NCBI RefSeq assembly: GCF_024372725.1
Contig: NZ_VOUA01000011.1
Span: 32,678-96,677, forward strand
Reading direction: 5' to 3'
DNA length: 64,000 nucleotides
Source of the DNA: Methanosarcina sp. KYL-1
GTDB taxonomy: Archaea; Halobacteriota; Methanosarcinia; Methanosarcinales; Methanosarcinaceae
The translations under genes were made by a program, and so were the position numbers. Positions 28,377 through 37,115 of this stretch are shown here, piece by piece (the stretch's first letter is position 1; the number at the start of each line of letters is the position of its first letter). The notes under the pieces were generated by a model. The model worked only from the letters and a program-made list of their open reading frames with translations, did not search any database and was not told where the DNA came from.

Positions 28377-29255
28377 ATGACTTCTAATGAATGGTACAGT
28401 AAAGGCGTTGCACTCTATGAACTTAAAAGGTTCGGAGAAGCTCTGAATGCGTACGAGAAGGCTCTGGAAATAAGTCCTGATAATGCAAGAATCCTGTTCA
28501 GCAAAGGAATGGTCTTGAAACATTTAATGAGGCACGAAGAAGCCCTCGATGTCTTGAACAAATCCCTGGAGATCAATCCGATGGATGCAAAAACCTTATG
28601 CTGCAAAGCTGAGGTCCTTTTTGACCTTATGCAGTATGAAGATGCCCTGGAAGCCTATAACAGGGCTGTCGAAATAGCTCCCGAAGATCCGGAAGTCTGG
28701 CACAGGCGGGGAATTGCCCTTAGGGAAATGAGAGCATACGAAGAAGCAATGGATGACTTTGAAAAAGCGATCCACATCTATGCAAGCAGCCTTGACCTGA
28801 GCGCGATGAGCGCCAGTGAATGGTGTAAGAAGGGCATGAGCCTCTGCAAGGTAAAGAGTTATGAGGAAGCCCTGGATGCTTTCGACAGGGCGCTTGAGCT
28901 AAATCCCATGAACGGAAAGGCCCTTTACAACAAGGGGGTCGCCCTCCGCTGGCTCGGGCAGCAGGAAGAAGCAAGGATGTATATTGAAAAAGCAGTTGAA
29001 GTATTCGACAGCAAGATAAAAGCAAACCCAGAAAATGCCAGGTTCTGGTACAACAAGGGAATTGCCCTCAGGGACATTGAAAAGTACAAAGAGGCCCTTG
29101 AAGCTTTTGAAAAAGCAATCGAAATCAACCCGAGCTTTACAAAAGCCTGGATCGGGAAAGGCATCGTATACGACAGGATAAAGAAGCACCAGAAGGCAAT
29201 GGAAGCCTACGAAAGGGCAGTAGACGTAAATCCTGTTTACTCGGACCTTCTCTAA
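28377..29255 (+). CDS. TPR-repeat protein (eight repeats)
   Basis: A 292-residue protein made of about eight 34-residue tetratricopeptide repeats (for example WYSKGVALYELKRFGEALNA, ALYNKGVALRWLGQQEEA), with longer linkers after repeats 4 and 6. No signal peptide or other domain. TPR arrays mediate protein-protein contacts; partners are unknown. The ATG at 28377 begins the first repeat almost at once. A second TPR gene lies 1.4 kb downstream. Confidence 0.85.
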   Translation: MTSNEWYSKGVALYELKRFGEALNAYEKALEISPDNARILFSKGMVLKHLMRHEEALDVLNKSLEINPMDAKTLCCKAEVLFDLMQYEDALEAYNRAVEIAPEDPEVWHRRGIALREMRAYEEAMDDFEKAIHIYASSLDLSAMSASEWCKKGMSLCKVKSYEEALDAFDRALELNPMNGKALYNKGVALRWLGQQEEARMYIEKAVEVFDSKIKANPENARFWYNKGIALRDIEKYKEALEAFEKAIEINPSFTKAWIGKGIVYDRIKKHQKAMEAYERAVDVNPVYSDLL

Positions 29256-29628
29256 ATGTATTGAAGAATAAATATATTGAAGAATATTCCAGACCCCTCT
29301 GAAATACGCAAATTAGAGCATATGCACAATAAGCCGTTAGCTGAAGAGACCTTAAGGGAATTTTCTTTAGGGAGCTTTTTCGGGCCTGACGGCATACAAA
29401 TTTACTTTTTTATTTTCTCAATTTACCTGTACCACCCGGACGCGAAATTTCAACTTATTTTCATTTTTTGTATTTTAATTTTATATGTCTCAGGTGTATT
29501 TCATTGAACAAGCTTGTGTTTTTCAGCTTCTTTTTCGCCTGTGCTTTATTACCTGTGCTTTATTGCCTGTGCCCGTTCCCCTTTGTTTTTCCCTTTTGTT
29601 TTTCCCTTTTGTTTTTTCCTTGTTTTGT
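29256..29628. other. Intergenic, T-rich, between converging TPR and HAD genes
   Basis: It contains a pyrimidine-rich tract with CTTTTGTTTTTCC repeats near 29580-29625. No gene is seen. Confidence 0.4.
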
Positions 29629-30339
29629 TTACCTTTGCCGGTTCAGGGTTCGGACACAGTCCACAAGGTCGGGGAAATTTTCGAGGCGGAAATCAAAGCA
29701 CGTGCCTGTCTCTTCCTGAGCCCTCCAGTCCCCGTAGGCGGCGTATGCAGTGTTCAGTCCGAGTTGTCTGGCGGGGGTCATGTCCCTCCTGATGCTGTCT
29801 CCTACGACCAGGGTTTCTTCGGGCCTGACGCCCAGGGCCCTGAGGGCAAAAAGGAAGGGGGCAGGGTCAGGCTTTTTTGCGCCGGTCATGTCAAAGGCCA
29901 CCAGGAGGTCAAAAGAGGAAAGGAGCCCTACTCTGGCAAGCCTGGCCCGGGCATGGGCTCTGTCAGCATCGGTTATTATGGCGAGTTTGAGGTCCAGTTT
30001 CTTCAGTTCTTCCAGAGTGTCCCTGACCCCGGGATAGAGTTCTATGTTTTCCAGCTTTTCCCTTTCGTAAATCTCACAGCACTGCCTGTAGCCCTGCACC
30101 GTGAAAAGCCGGCTGTCCTGCATGTAGTCCAGGATATTTTCGTAGTCTTCGAACCCGTGGACCCCTCGCAGGAAATAATTGAAAAGTTCGGCGGAGCTTC
30201 CTACTTTTTCCCCGCCTTCCGCCTCAAGGCAGGCAAGGACCTCTCTGCAGGCTACAAGTTTTGCTGCTATGAAGTCAAAAAGAGTGTTGTCCATGTCAAA
30301 GAGGACCGCTTTCAGAGGCAGGGCAAGTTTTTTGTACAT
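29629..30339 (-). CDS. HAD-superfamily hydrolase
   Basis: A 236-residue phosphatase-like protein. Motif I FDMDNTLFDF with both Asp, motif II IITDAD, motif III Lys in GAKKPDPAPF, and motif IV VVGDSIRRDM are intact. The helical cap after motif I puts it in subfamily I (phosphoglycolate/haloacid dehalogenase-like). Substrate is not predictable. ATG 30339. Confidence 0.85.
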   Translation of the reverse strand: MYKKLALPLKAVLFDMDNTLFDFIAAKLVACREVLACLEAEGGEKVGSSAELFNYFLRGVHGFEDYENILDYMQDSRLFTVQGYRQCCEIYEREKLENIELYPGVRDTLEELKKLDLKLAIITDADRAHARARLARVGLLSSFDLLVAFDMTGAKKPDPAPFLFALRALGVRPEETLVVGDSIRRDMTPARQLGLNTAYAAYGDWRAQEETGTCFDFRLENFPDLVDCVRTLNRQR

Positions 30340-30440
30340 GTTTCACCGGTTTCATTTGTTTTTCATTCAGCAGACAGGAGGGTCCGGGGGAAGGGCTGTA
30401 AAAGTCTTAAACCACGAGAGCCTATTAGTTTACAGGAGCT

Positions 30441-30490
30441 TATTAGATTAGATTAGATTAGATTAGATTAGATTAGATTGATTAGATTAC
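30441..30490 (+). repeat. (ATTAG)n pentanucleotide repeat
   Basis: About nine units of TTAGA in a row, flanked on both sides by ACAGGAGCT direct repeats (about 30432 and 30489), within the intergenic stretch before the second TPR gene. Confidence 0.9.
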
Positions 30491-30641
30491 AGGAGCTATT
30501 AAAGTACAGGAGCCTTTAAAAGTCAGAAGTACTCATTTATAGTCCATAAATAAGGAATAACTTTAAGAAGATTACGAGCCCGGGTAAACCTGAATATCGC
30601 ACTCCCGGATTTATACTTAACACATTACAGGAAATTTTATT

Positions 30642-31793
30642 ATGAATCTTGAAGACCCAAAGGAAACAAACTCCGAAAACGAAGATAAGGAAGAGCAGGC
30701 TGCATCGGAAGAAGCAGCTCAGGAAGAGGTCAGCGACGAGATCCTTGCAGCCGAACTGAACGAATGCGGGCTGGACCTGATAAGGCTTGGCAAGTACAAT
30801 GAAGCAGTCGTTGCCTTTGACAAGGCCATTGAAAAGGACCCTGAAAATATCTACCTTTTAAACAATAAAGCTGCAGCCCTTGAAAGCCTCGGGCAGTACG
30901 ATAAAGCCCTTGAACTCTATGAAAAGGCCCTGGAGATTTCCTCCGATGACCCCGATTTGTGGAACAATATGGCCTTTTCTTTCTCCCAGGTCGGAGAATA
31001 CGAAAAAGCAGTCGTTGCCTATGATAAAGCCCTTGAAATCAGGCCCGACTATCCAAATGCCTGGTACGGGAAAGCCGTTAACCTGAGCCAGTCCGGAAAT
31101 TACGAAAAGGCGGTTGATGCTTATGAAAAGGTCCTCGGGGAAGACCCGAACTACAAGGAAGCCTGGGTCGGGAAAGGCATAGCCCTCGGGCAGCTCGGAA
31201 AATATGACGAGGCTATCGTCGCCTACGACAGGGCAATAGTGCTCGATCCCGGCTTTGCCGAGGCCTGGTACTACAAAGGTGTCGACCTTGACAGCCTGGG
31301 GAGCTACAGGCAGGCCATGAAAGCCTATGAAATGGCTGTTGAGCTCGATCCAGAAAACGACGACGCCTGGAATAACCTGGGAATAGACCTGGAAAACCTT
31401 GAAAAATACCCCGAAGCAGTCGAGGCTTTTGACAAAGCTATAGCCATAAGCCCGGGAAATGCCGATGTCTGGTACAACAAAGGTTTTACCCTCTGCCAGA
31501 TGCAGAATTTCGAGGAAGCTGCAAAAGCCTATTTGAGGGCCGTCGTCCTGGACTCCGAGTACATTGAGGCCTATTCCAGCCTTGGCTTCGTGCTTGCCCA
31601 GCTCAAGCATTACGAAGAAGCCTTAAAAACCTATGAAAAGGCCCTCCAGCTCGACCCGGAAGCTGCAGACGCCTGGTTCGGGAAAGCCGTCTGCCTGAGT
31701 TTCCTTGAGAGGGAAGCCGAAGCCGAAGAGGCGTACAGGAAAGCCGTGGAGCTCGATCCCAGGTATTCAGGGGTCGGTGAAAACCCGGAGTAA
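30642..31793 (+). CDS. TPR-repeat protein (ten repeats) with acidic N terminus
   Basis: A 383-residue protein. Residues 1-40 are very acidic (DPKETNSENEDKEEQAASEE), followed by ten regular 34-residue TPRs with the consensus AWYGKAVNLSQSGNYEKAVDAY. No membrane or catalytic segment. Repeat regularity is higher than in the other TPR protein at 28.4 kb. An assembly or scaffold role is inferred from the fold only. Confidence 0.85.
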   Translation: MNLEDPKETNSENEDKEEQAASEEAAQEEVSDEILAAELNECGLDLIRLGKYNEAVVAFDKAIEKDPENIYLLNNKAAALESLGQYDKALELYEKALEISSDDPDLWNNMAFSFSQVGEYEKAVVAYDKALEIRPDYPNAWYGKAVNLSQSGNYEKAVDAYEKVLGEDPNYKEAWVGKGIALGQLGKYDEAIVAYDRAIVLDPGFAEAWYYKGVDLDSLGSYRQAMKAYEMAVELDPENDDAWNNLGIDLENLEKYPEAVEAFDKAIAISPGNADVWYNKGFTLCQMQNFEEAAKAYLRAVVLDSEYIEAYSSLGFVLAQLKHYEEALKTYEKALQLDPEAADAWFGKAVCLSFLEREAEAEEAYRKAVELDPRYSGVGENPE

Positions 31794-32114
31794 AGCTGGA
31801 GCAAAGCTAGAGTAAAACTGGAAAGGGTTTTACCTTTCCGGAACTTTTTTCTTTCCCTTTTCCCTTTCCCTTTCCCTTTTCCCTTTTCTTTCCTTTTTCC
31901 ATTCTTTTTATCAGTAAGCTCCGGAACTCTGCATTGGCAGAATACTTCGGAAACATGAACCGGAAGCATAATTCTATATACCATCAATTGCTTTTGAGGT
32001 AGAAATTTTACTTTCTGGATATATTCTAAAAGCAGCTTCCATACAGCAGAGCGGATTCAGGTAGAGTGGATGAAGGTTGGGGAGATGAAGGCTGGGGAGA
32101 TGAAGGCTGGAAAG
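31794..32114. other. Intergenic with pyrimidine tract and duplicated start region
   Basis: A CCCTTT repeat tract lies near 31850-31890. At 32070-32114 a 15-bp unit, ATGAAGGTTGGGGAG, is tandemly repeated three times in frame with the following gene; each unit carries an ATG preceded by GGGGAG of the previous one. Confidence 0.6.
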
Positions 32115-33020
32115 ATGAAAGGATGGATTCTTTATAAGAGCACGGCTGCCGAGTTAAGGCCTGACCTGTATGAAATGCACCGCTTCATCGATGTTGCGGC
32201 TGAAAAGGGGGTAGAGCTCAGGGTTGTAAAGCCCGACCAGTTCGACCTGATCGTGACCAGGGATGACAGGAAAAGCATCCTCCTGGACGGGGAAGTGGTC
32301 CCCCTTCCGGACTTCCTCCTTCCCAGGATGGGCGCAGGCACGACCTATTTCGCCCTTGCAGTCATCCGCCACCTGGAGCGCCTGGGGGTCCGGGTCTTTA
32401 ATTCTTCCCAGAGCATCGACACCGTAAAGGACAAGCTATACTCCCAGCAGATCCTGGCAGAGTGCGGCATCCCCTCCCCGAAAACCATGTTTGCCAAAAA
32501 CCCGGTAAACATTACCCTGGTCGAAAAATACCTGGGTTTCCCGCTGATCGTAAAAGCCCTTTCCGGCTCCATGGGAAAAGGCATCTTCCTCTCGGAAAAC
32601 CACAGCAACTTCCGCGACCTCATGGAACTGATCCACGTCACAAATCCCAACGCCAACATCATCCTCCAGGAGTTCATAAAATACAGCCGCGGCCGGGACA
32701 TCCGCGTCCTGGTAATCGGCGGGCGCGCAGTAGCCTGCATGGAACGTACCGCCCCCTCCGGCAGCTTCAAGTCCAACTTCTCAAGAGGCGGGGACGTACG
32801 TAAATTCGAAATGACCCCCGAAATAGAACAGCTAGCAACCGAAACCGCCCGCATCTTCAACCTTGACATTGCCGGCATCGACCTCCTCTTCGACGGCGAC
32901 CACTTCAAGGTCTGTGAAGCGAATTCCTCTCCTGGCTTCGAAGGCATAGAAAAGTGCTGCGAGATCGATGTTGCGGGGCTGATTTACGATTTTGTGATGG
33001 AGAAAGTTGGGGAGAAATGA
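32115..33020 (+). CDS. RimK-like ATP-grasp ligase
   Basis: About 301 residues from the ATG at 32115 (MKGWILYKS). The ATP-grasp fold is clear: DKLYSQQILAECGIPSPKT, FPLIVKALSGSMGKGIFL (ATP-binding Lys and Gly loop), DIRVLVIGGRAVACMERTA and CEANSSPGFEGIE. In methanogens this family adds glutamate to tetrahydromethanopterin (MptN type) or to coenzyme F420 (CofF type), or modifies ribosomal protein; the sequence does not decide. Three further in-frame ATGs upstream (32070, 32085, 32100) lie in a 15-bp tandem repeat and could lengthen the protein by up to 15 residues. Confidence 0.85.
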   Translation: MKGWILYKSTAAELRPDLYEMHRFIDVAAEKGVELRVVKPDQFDLIVTRDDRKSILLDGEVVPLPDFLLPRMGAGTTYFALAVIRHLERLGVRVFNSSQSIDTVKDKLYSQQILAECGIPSPKTMFAKNPVNITLVEKYLGFPLIVKALSGSMGKGIFLSENHSNFRDLMELIHVTNPNANIILQEFIKYSRGRDIRVLVIGGRAVACMERTAPSGSFKSNFSRGGDVRKFEMTPEIEQLATETARIFNLDIAGIDLLFDGDHFKVCEANSSPGFEGIEKCCEIDVAGLIYDFVMEKVGEK

Positions 33021-33428
33021 TCATCAGGCTTTTTTGATTCGGGCTTAAAGACGTGGGAGCGCTTGTACAATCGGGTTGCCAGCTGGAACCCGTTGCAGTT
33101 TTCTTTTCACTTTGGGGAATTGAAACCGGGGCAGCGTTAATACCGTATTCCGTGTTTCTTTCCCGAGCATCAGCGAGGCCTGCCCGTTCCTGCATGACTT
33201 AAAAAGCAGTTGGAAGGAGCGAAAAGCCAACTCGAGCATGGTCAGTTTTGTATTATAGCACAACCGTCAATTTTCAAATCTTTGTTTTTATTTTTTTGCA
33301 GTTTCAGGGCGGCTGCGTGCACTTAGCCAGAGCAACCTTAAATCCTCCGCAAAAATGAATGAAAATACCCTGTAGATTCCCCTCGACTATTCGCTGACCG
33401 CAAAGCTTCCGCCATACTCACGCCGGAT
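33021..33428. other. Intergenic, partly duplicated at 36.9-37.1 kb
   Basis: CGGGTT/AACCCG can form a short stem near 33073-33093. From about 33300 onward (GGGCGGCTGCGTGCACTTAGCC and beyond) the DNA resembles the flank of the second glycosylase-like gene, so the duplication reaches past the coding region. No gene is seen. Confidence 0.5.
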
Positions 33429-34202
33429 TTATTCGATCCACCCGGCGAACTTATTCTTCAAAAGCAGCTTCAATTCGTTGTTTACCGCCCTGTCAACCGG
33501 GTCATTGAACGTACGGTTCTTTTTCGACTGGTGGTATATCGGCAGGATCTCGATTCCCTCTATGATGTCGTTCCTTATCTCCATTTTCCGGACCAGGTCC
33601 GTAAATCCTTCCGCCTCTTCTTTCAGCTGCGGGAACAGGCGCGTTGCAGGCTCTCCCATCAAAACGATTGCTTTTAAGGAACCGATCCGGGTCAGGCTGT
33701 CTATCCACCGGCTCAGGCAGTTCTCAATTTGTTTGTTACCCGGCAACCTGTCCTGCCTGGTTATTTTACCCGATTTTATGTTTGTGGATTCCCTGTACCA
33801 GGGGTAACAGTTGCAGGTATGGGCCCAGAAGACATTCTTCCTGAAAAGATCCAGGTCTTTTCCCGAGAGGCCGAAAGCAGGCAGTACATCATTAACCAGA
33901 AAGTTGTTCTGCGCACTTACGAGTCCTCCATCCGGAGAATCGCTTGTTTTGCCGTTTAACCAGTCCTGGAGCGAAGGGGCCTGGCTGATGAGGAGGAACC
34001 TGGGGTTTTCGGGGCCGTAGACAAGAGGTTTTATGCTGTTGATTTCGTTTTTTTGCCAGGTCTCAAATTTAAGGTCGAGATGGTAACTAATAAATTTATT
34101 AGTAATAAATTTGTTAGCTTCTGCCCGGAAGCACTTAGTTGAAAGAACATTACTCAGTGACCTGAGTTTCCCGTATCCACCTTTCAAACACCGGGTCTTC
34201 AA
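33429..34202 (-). CDS. Uracil-DNA-glycosylase-like protein, copy 1, with altered 5' end
   Basis: Up to 257 residues. From about residue 52 it is roughly 94 % identical to copy 2 at 37.1 kb. Features recall the UDG superfamily: ENPRFLLISQAPS near the start, AIVLMGEPATRLF, and ILPIYHQS in place of the usual HPS motif; a CNC pair lies in WAHTCNCYPWY. Assignment is tentative. The first 50 residues are unrelated to copy 2, are partly encoded by the palindromic repeats at 34087-34116, and start at a TTG inside the ATPase gene, so this copy may be 5'-truncated or a pseudogene. Confidence 0.5.
   Translation of the reverse strand: MKTRCLKGGYGKLRSLSNVLSTKCFRAEANKFITNKFISYHLDLKFETWQKNEINSIKPLVYGPENPRFLLISQAPSLQDWLNGKTSDSPDGGLVSAQNNFLVNDVLPAFGLSGKDLDLFRKNVFWAHTCNCYPWYRESTNIKSGKITRQDRLPGNKQIENCLSRWIDSLTRIGSLKAIVLMGEPATRLFPQLKEEAEGFTDLVRKMEIRNDIIEGIEILPIYHQSKKNRTFNDPVDRAVNNELKLLLKNKFAGWIE
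34087..34116. repeat. Two palindromic operator-like repeats downstream of the ATPase gene
   Basis: CTAATAAATTTATTAG (34087-34102) is a perfect 16-base palindrome. TAATAAATTTGTTA follows at 34103-34116, a 15-base step. The same element in the same 15-base phase precedes the ATPase gene at 35309-35368. Confidence 0.8.
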
Positions 34203-35301
34203 GGGAATAAAATCCTTTTTCTTTTCTGCAAATGTGGCCTTTGTTTATCAGGTAGTTGAGGAATGTGTTGATGTTTGAGACTTTATCCCCAACGGAACCG
34301 GCAATTTCGCCAGGGCTATGCTTTCCCCGGGAAATTTCTATTATTATTGCTTTTTCCCTGGGGCTGAGGGAATTGAATTCCTCCCGGAAGAGGAGGTTTC
34401 CTTCTTCGCCCAGGAATTCCTGTTCGATAGCCCGGACAGATTCAGGGTCTCTTTTTCCTTTTCTTTCCAGCATCTTGCCTATGAAGTTGACGTAAAACGG
34501 AATTCCTGCCGAGAAGCTGTAGATTTCTTCCACGCTTTCGTCCGGGATTTTGAGGTTTTGCCTGAGCAGGACCCGGACGTGTTCGAGCCCGAGCGGATTA
34601 ACTTCCTTTACCACGAGCTGCCTGTAAAAAGGAGAACTTGCCGAGAGGACGGTCAGTTCCATGGTACTCCTGACCGAGCCTGATATGCAGAGCGTGGTCT
34701 TTTCCCAGTCCTCGAAGATCGTCCTGATTTTTTTCAGGATCCCTTCCCCGATTTTCCGGTTTCCTACCTTAAGGTCGATGACGGAAGGAAACTCATCAAT
34801 CAAAAGTACACATTTTGTCCCGGTGCTCTTTGCAAGTTTCTCCGCAAGCCCGAAACAGTGTTCAAGTAAAACGCCGGCTTCGGAAGTTTTTTTCCGGGAG
34901 ATGAGGAATTCAAAGTCGCTGTAGATGATCCTCAGTTCAGTCTCCCCAAGGACTTTTCCCAGGAGGGAAAGGGGCATCTGCACAAGCTCCCGGGCCCGGT
35001 ACCCGAGACCCAGTTCCGGCCTGTAAGCATCAATGATTTCCAGGCTCAGGTTCCTGCAAAACTCTTCCACGGAATTGTCAATCAGGTCCCAGACAGAAAA
35101 ATAAACAGCAACACATCCCTTTTCGGGTTCGAGCCTTCTCTGGACCTCTTTCAATATCGAAGTCTTCCCGATCCTCCTCTTCCCGTAAAGCGCGTACCCT
35201 GCAGCAGAGTTCGGATCTTCCAGCTCGGACAGCATTTCCGTCAATAATTCGTCCCGGTTTACGAATTCTTCTCCCCTCGCCGGTTTCAAGGTGAATGCCA
35301 T
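34150..35301 (-). CDS. AAA ATPase with C-terminal winged helix (archaeal ATPase family)
   Basis: About 383 residues from ATG 35301 (MAFTLKPARGEEFVNRDEL). Walker A is GKRRIGKTS (about 40-48), Walker B is VLLIDEFP, and sensor-like CISGSVRSTM follows. The C-terminal 80 residues form a winged helix (SPGEIAGSVGDKVSNINTFLNYLINKGHI). This is the STAND-like archaeal ATPase family (Pfam Arch_ATPase type), common in mobile and defence contexts. A longer frame to 35361 would add LVTNL repeats encoded by the operator array and is unlikely. Its 3' end overlaps the odd 5' end of the glycosylase-like copy 1. Confidence 0.8.
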   Translation of the reverse strand: MAFTLKPARGEEFVNRDELLTEMLSELEDPNSAAGYALYGKRRIGKTSILKEVQRRLEPEKGCVAVYFSVWDLIDNSVEEFCRNLSLEIIDAYRPELGLGYRARELVQMPLSLLGKVLGETELRIIYSDFEFLISRKKTSEAGVLLEHCFGLAEKLAKSTGTKCVLLIDEFPSVIDLKVGNRKIGEGILKKIRTIFEDWEKTTLCISGSVRSTMELTVLSASSPFYRQLVVKEVNPLGLEHVRVLLRQNLKIPDESVEEIYSFSAGIPFYVNFIGKMLERKGKRDPESVRAIEQEFLGEEGNLLFREEFNSLSPREKAIIIEISRGKHSPGEIAGSVGDKVSNINTFLNYLINKGHICRKEKGFYSLEDPVFERWIRETQVTE

Positions 35302-35308
35302 AGTGATC

Positions 35309-35368
35309 ACTAATAAATTTGTTACTAATAAATTTGTTACTAATAAATTTGTTACTAACAAAGTTAGT
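35309..35368. promoter_or_regulatory. Four-unit 15-bp operator-like array before the ATPase gene
   Basis: ACTAATAAATTTGTT occurs three times in tandem (35309-35353) and then as ACTAACAAAGTTAGT (35354-35368). Each unit has the near-palindromic core TAAtAAATTTgTTA. The array abuts the ATPase ATG, suggesting autoregulation or TATA-box blocking. Confidence 0.6.
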
Positions 35369-35586
35369 ATCTTCAGGTGTACTTAATAGTTTTTCCTGGT
35401 GAATCTATGTGAATTGATGCGACAATAGTGGCCGTAACTTTGTTACTCATAATGCCCAAAATCCCCTGAAAGGGCGGGAAATATCGTAAAGCTTGCAATA
35501 AGTTATAAACAGAAGTAAGCATAATTTCTTGAGCAATCAATTATAAGCGATTAAATCTACGCAATTATCTCTATGCTATTGGTGAC

Positions 35587-35690
35587 ATGCTTTCCACTAC
35601 TCTGCAATCAGACCTCAAAGAGCTTGAACATAATGAACATAAGCTGAGTGAATTTTTCTCCGGCGTGGATAGTGTTACGGTTGCCTACCC
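35587..35690 (+). pseudogene. Duplicated 5' fragment of mntA
   Basis: About 104 bases encoding a near copy of the first 31 residues of the MNT antitoxin (LSEFFSGVDSVTVAY is unchanged), with a 9-base insertion (residues EHNEH for EN). It then runs into unrelated hairpin-rich sequence, losing the catalytic GSxxRG motif. Confidence 0.75.
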
Positions 35691-35810
35691 CGAGTTTCGC
35701 TTCGGGATCACAGTAAATCGAAGATTTACTGGGAGTTGCACTGCAAGTGCAACAGCACGAGGTCCGTTTCGCTCGCTCTGCTCGCTCAAGCGGACTAAAA
35801 CCGGAGATTT
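35691..35810. mobile_element. Hairpin-rich insertion, REP/MITE-like
   Basis: It contains two perfect hairpins, CAGTAAATC-GAA-GATTTACTG (35711-35731) and GTTGCACT-GCA-AGTGCAAC (35735-35753), and a third stem GTCCGTTT/AAGCGGAC (35762-35795) with one G-T pair enclosing CGCTCGCTCTGCTCGCTC. It separates the mntA fragment from the intact mntA. No transposase. Confidence 0.5.
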
Positions 35811-35813
35811 GTT

Positions 35814-36269
35814 ATGCTTTCCGCTACACCACAATACGACCTCAAGGAGCTTGAAAATAAGCTGAGTGAATTTTTCTCCGGCGTGGATAGTGTTACGGTT
35901 GCCTACCTTTTCGGCTCAACCGTCCGGGGAGAGGCTAACGGATTAAGCGATATTGACATAGCTGTGCTTTTTGACGATTCCGTTTCAAAAAAGGAAGCTT
36001 TTGACCTTCAGCTGGAGCTCATCGGGGAACTGGGAATTCTTCTTAAAACTAACAATATAGACCTCGTGGTCCTCAACGAGTCCCCCCTGCTCCTCACCTA
36101 CAACATTATCCGTGATGGAATTATTTTGAAATCCGATGAACGAAAAAGGGTTTTGTTCGAAACCAGGGTCATGTCGAAGTACCTGGACCATGATTATTAC
36201 GTTAAAAGGCACATGAAAATGACGCTTGAAAGAATGGCAAAGGGCAGGTTCAGATGGGACAGGAAATAA
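35814..36269 (+). CDS. mntA: MNT-type nucleotidyltransferase antitoxin
   Basis: A 151-residue minimal nucleotidyltransferase. GSTVRG (34-39) and SDIDIAVLF with Asp46 and Asp48 form the active site. MntA proteins AMPylate a conserved Tyr of the HEPN toxin HepT and so neutralise it. GGAG lies 7 bases before the ATG. The 3' end overlaps hepT by 16 bases. A broken copy of its 5' end lies just upstream. Confidence 0.88.
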   Translation: MLSATPQYDLKELENKLSEFFSGVDSVTVAYLFGSTVRGEANGLSDIDIAVLFDDSVSKKEAFDLQLELIGELGILLKTNNIDLVVLNESPLLLTYNIIRDGIILKSDERKRVLFETRVMSKYLDHDYYVKRHMKMTLERMAKGRFRWDRK

Positions 36270-36676
36270 TTGACAAGCTTGAAATGCTTGAAGAGTACGT
36301 AAATAATTTGCGGGAACTCCAGCAGCACAGCCTTGAAGAACTGGCTAACGACTACGTCCTGAGAGGAGCGGTCGAAAGGTACATGCAGATTGCCCTTGAG
36401 TGCATGCTGGACATCGGTGAGATGATTATTTCAATGGAGAGAATAAAGCGTCCTGATTCTTACAAAGAAATATTCCGCACCCTGGGAGAAAACGGGGTCC
36501 TGCCCGAAACCTTTGCCAGAAAAATCGAACCTTCTGCGGGTTTCAGGAACGTGCTCGTCCACATGTATGCAAAGGTAGACCTCGACAGGCTTTATGACAA
36601 CCTGCAAAACGGTGTTAATGATATGGAACTCTTCCTGGAATACATTGCCATATATCTGGCCAGGAAAGAGGGTTGA
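36254..36676 (+). CDS. hepT: HEPN toxin (DUF86)
   Basis: A 140-residue all-helical HEPN-domain RNase toxin. The catalytic RX4HXY motif is intact: Arg98, His103, Tyr105 in RNVLVHMY, the Tyr being the AMPylation target of MntA. Toxin follows antitoxin with a 16-base overlap, as is usual for MNT/HEPN pairs. Such pairs act in defence or plasmid/island stability. Confidence 0.88.
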   Translation: MGQEIIDKLEMLEEYVNNLRELQQHSLEELANDYVLRGAVERYMQIALECMLDIGEMIISMERIKRPDSYKEIFRTLGENGVLPETFARKIEPSAGFRNVLVHMYAKVDLDRLYDNLQNGVNDMELFLEYIAIYLARKEG

Positions 36677-37115
36677 GTTGCTGTTGTAACATTGGCTTGC
36701 TTGAGGATGCTCTTTTTTCCGGAGATGGGGGGAAGTTTAGCCACCGGATACTTCCACCTTTGCAATCTCTCCAGGTACCTGAGCCTTTTCTCTCGTTACT
36801 CAAGCACCAGCTGGATGGATTCCTTTATATTTTCAAGTACTTCGTTCGCTCAAGCGGGCTGATATTTTCAAGTCTCATTTTTTATTTTTCGCCTGTGGCG
36901 GGGCGCCTCCATGCACTTCCCCGGAGCAACGTCAAATCCACCCTCAAAATAGAACCCCATACATCCTTCCCCTCCGAACCTCTTCAAAACCTACCTGACC
37001 GAAGCTGATTGCGTTCGATTTATCCCTCAGCAGGAAAAAAGAAGCAGAAAAGAGCTTGAATCTCCCCCCACAACTTCACCCTTACTGCGAAGCTTCCACC
37101 ATACGCACATCGGAC
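36677..37115. other. Intergenic, carries hairpin-element remnant and duplicated flank
   Basis: CTTCGTTCGCTCAAGCGGGCT (about 36840) recalls the third stem of the 35.7-kb element. From about 36890 the DNA matches the 3' flank of glycosylase-like copy 1 (33.3-33.4 kb). No gene is seen. Confidence 0.5.

Noticed and set aside
29485..30456. 323-codon rightward frame opposite the HAD hydrolase gene
   Set aside because: Antisense to an intact HAD protein with all four motifs; the frame's product has no family features and its open length is explained by codon bias.
30441..30490. Telomere-like TTAGA repeat
   Set aside because: Archaeal chromosomes are circular and the tract is one of many unrelated tandem repeats in this window's spacers.
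35302..35361. N-terminal LVTNL repeats of the ATPase as a functional segment
   Set aside because: They are the translation of the operator array; the conserved protein begins at MAFTLKPARG.
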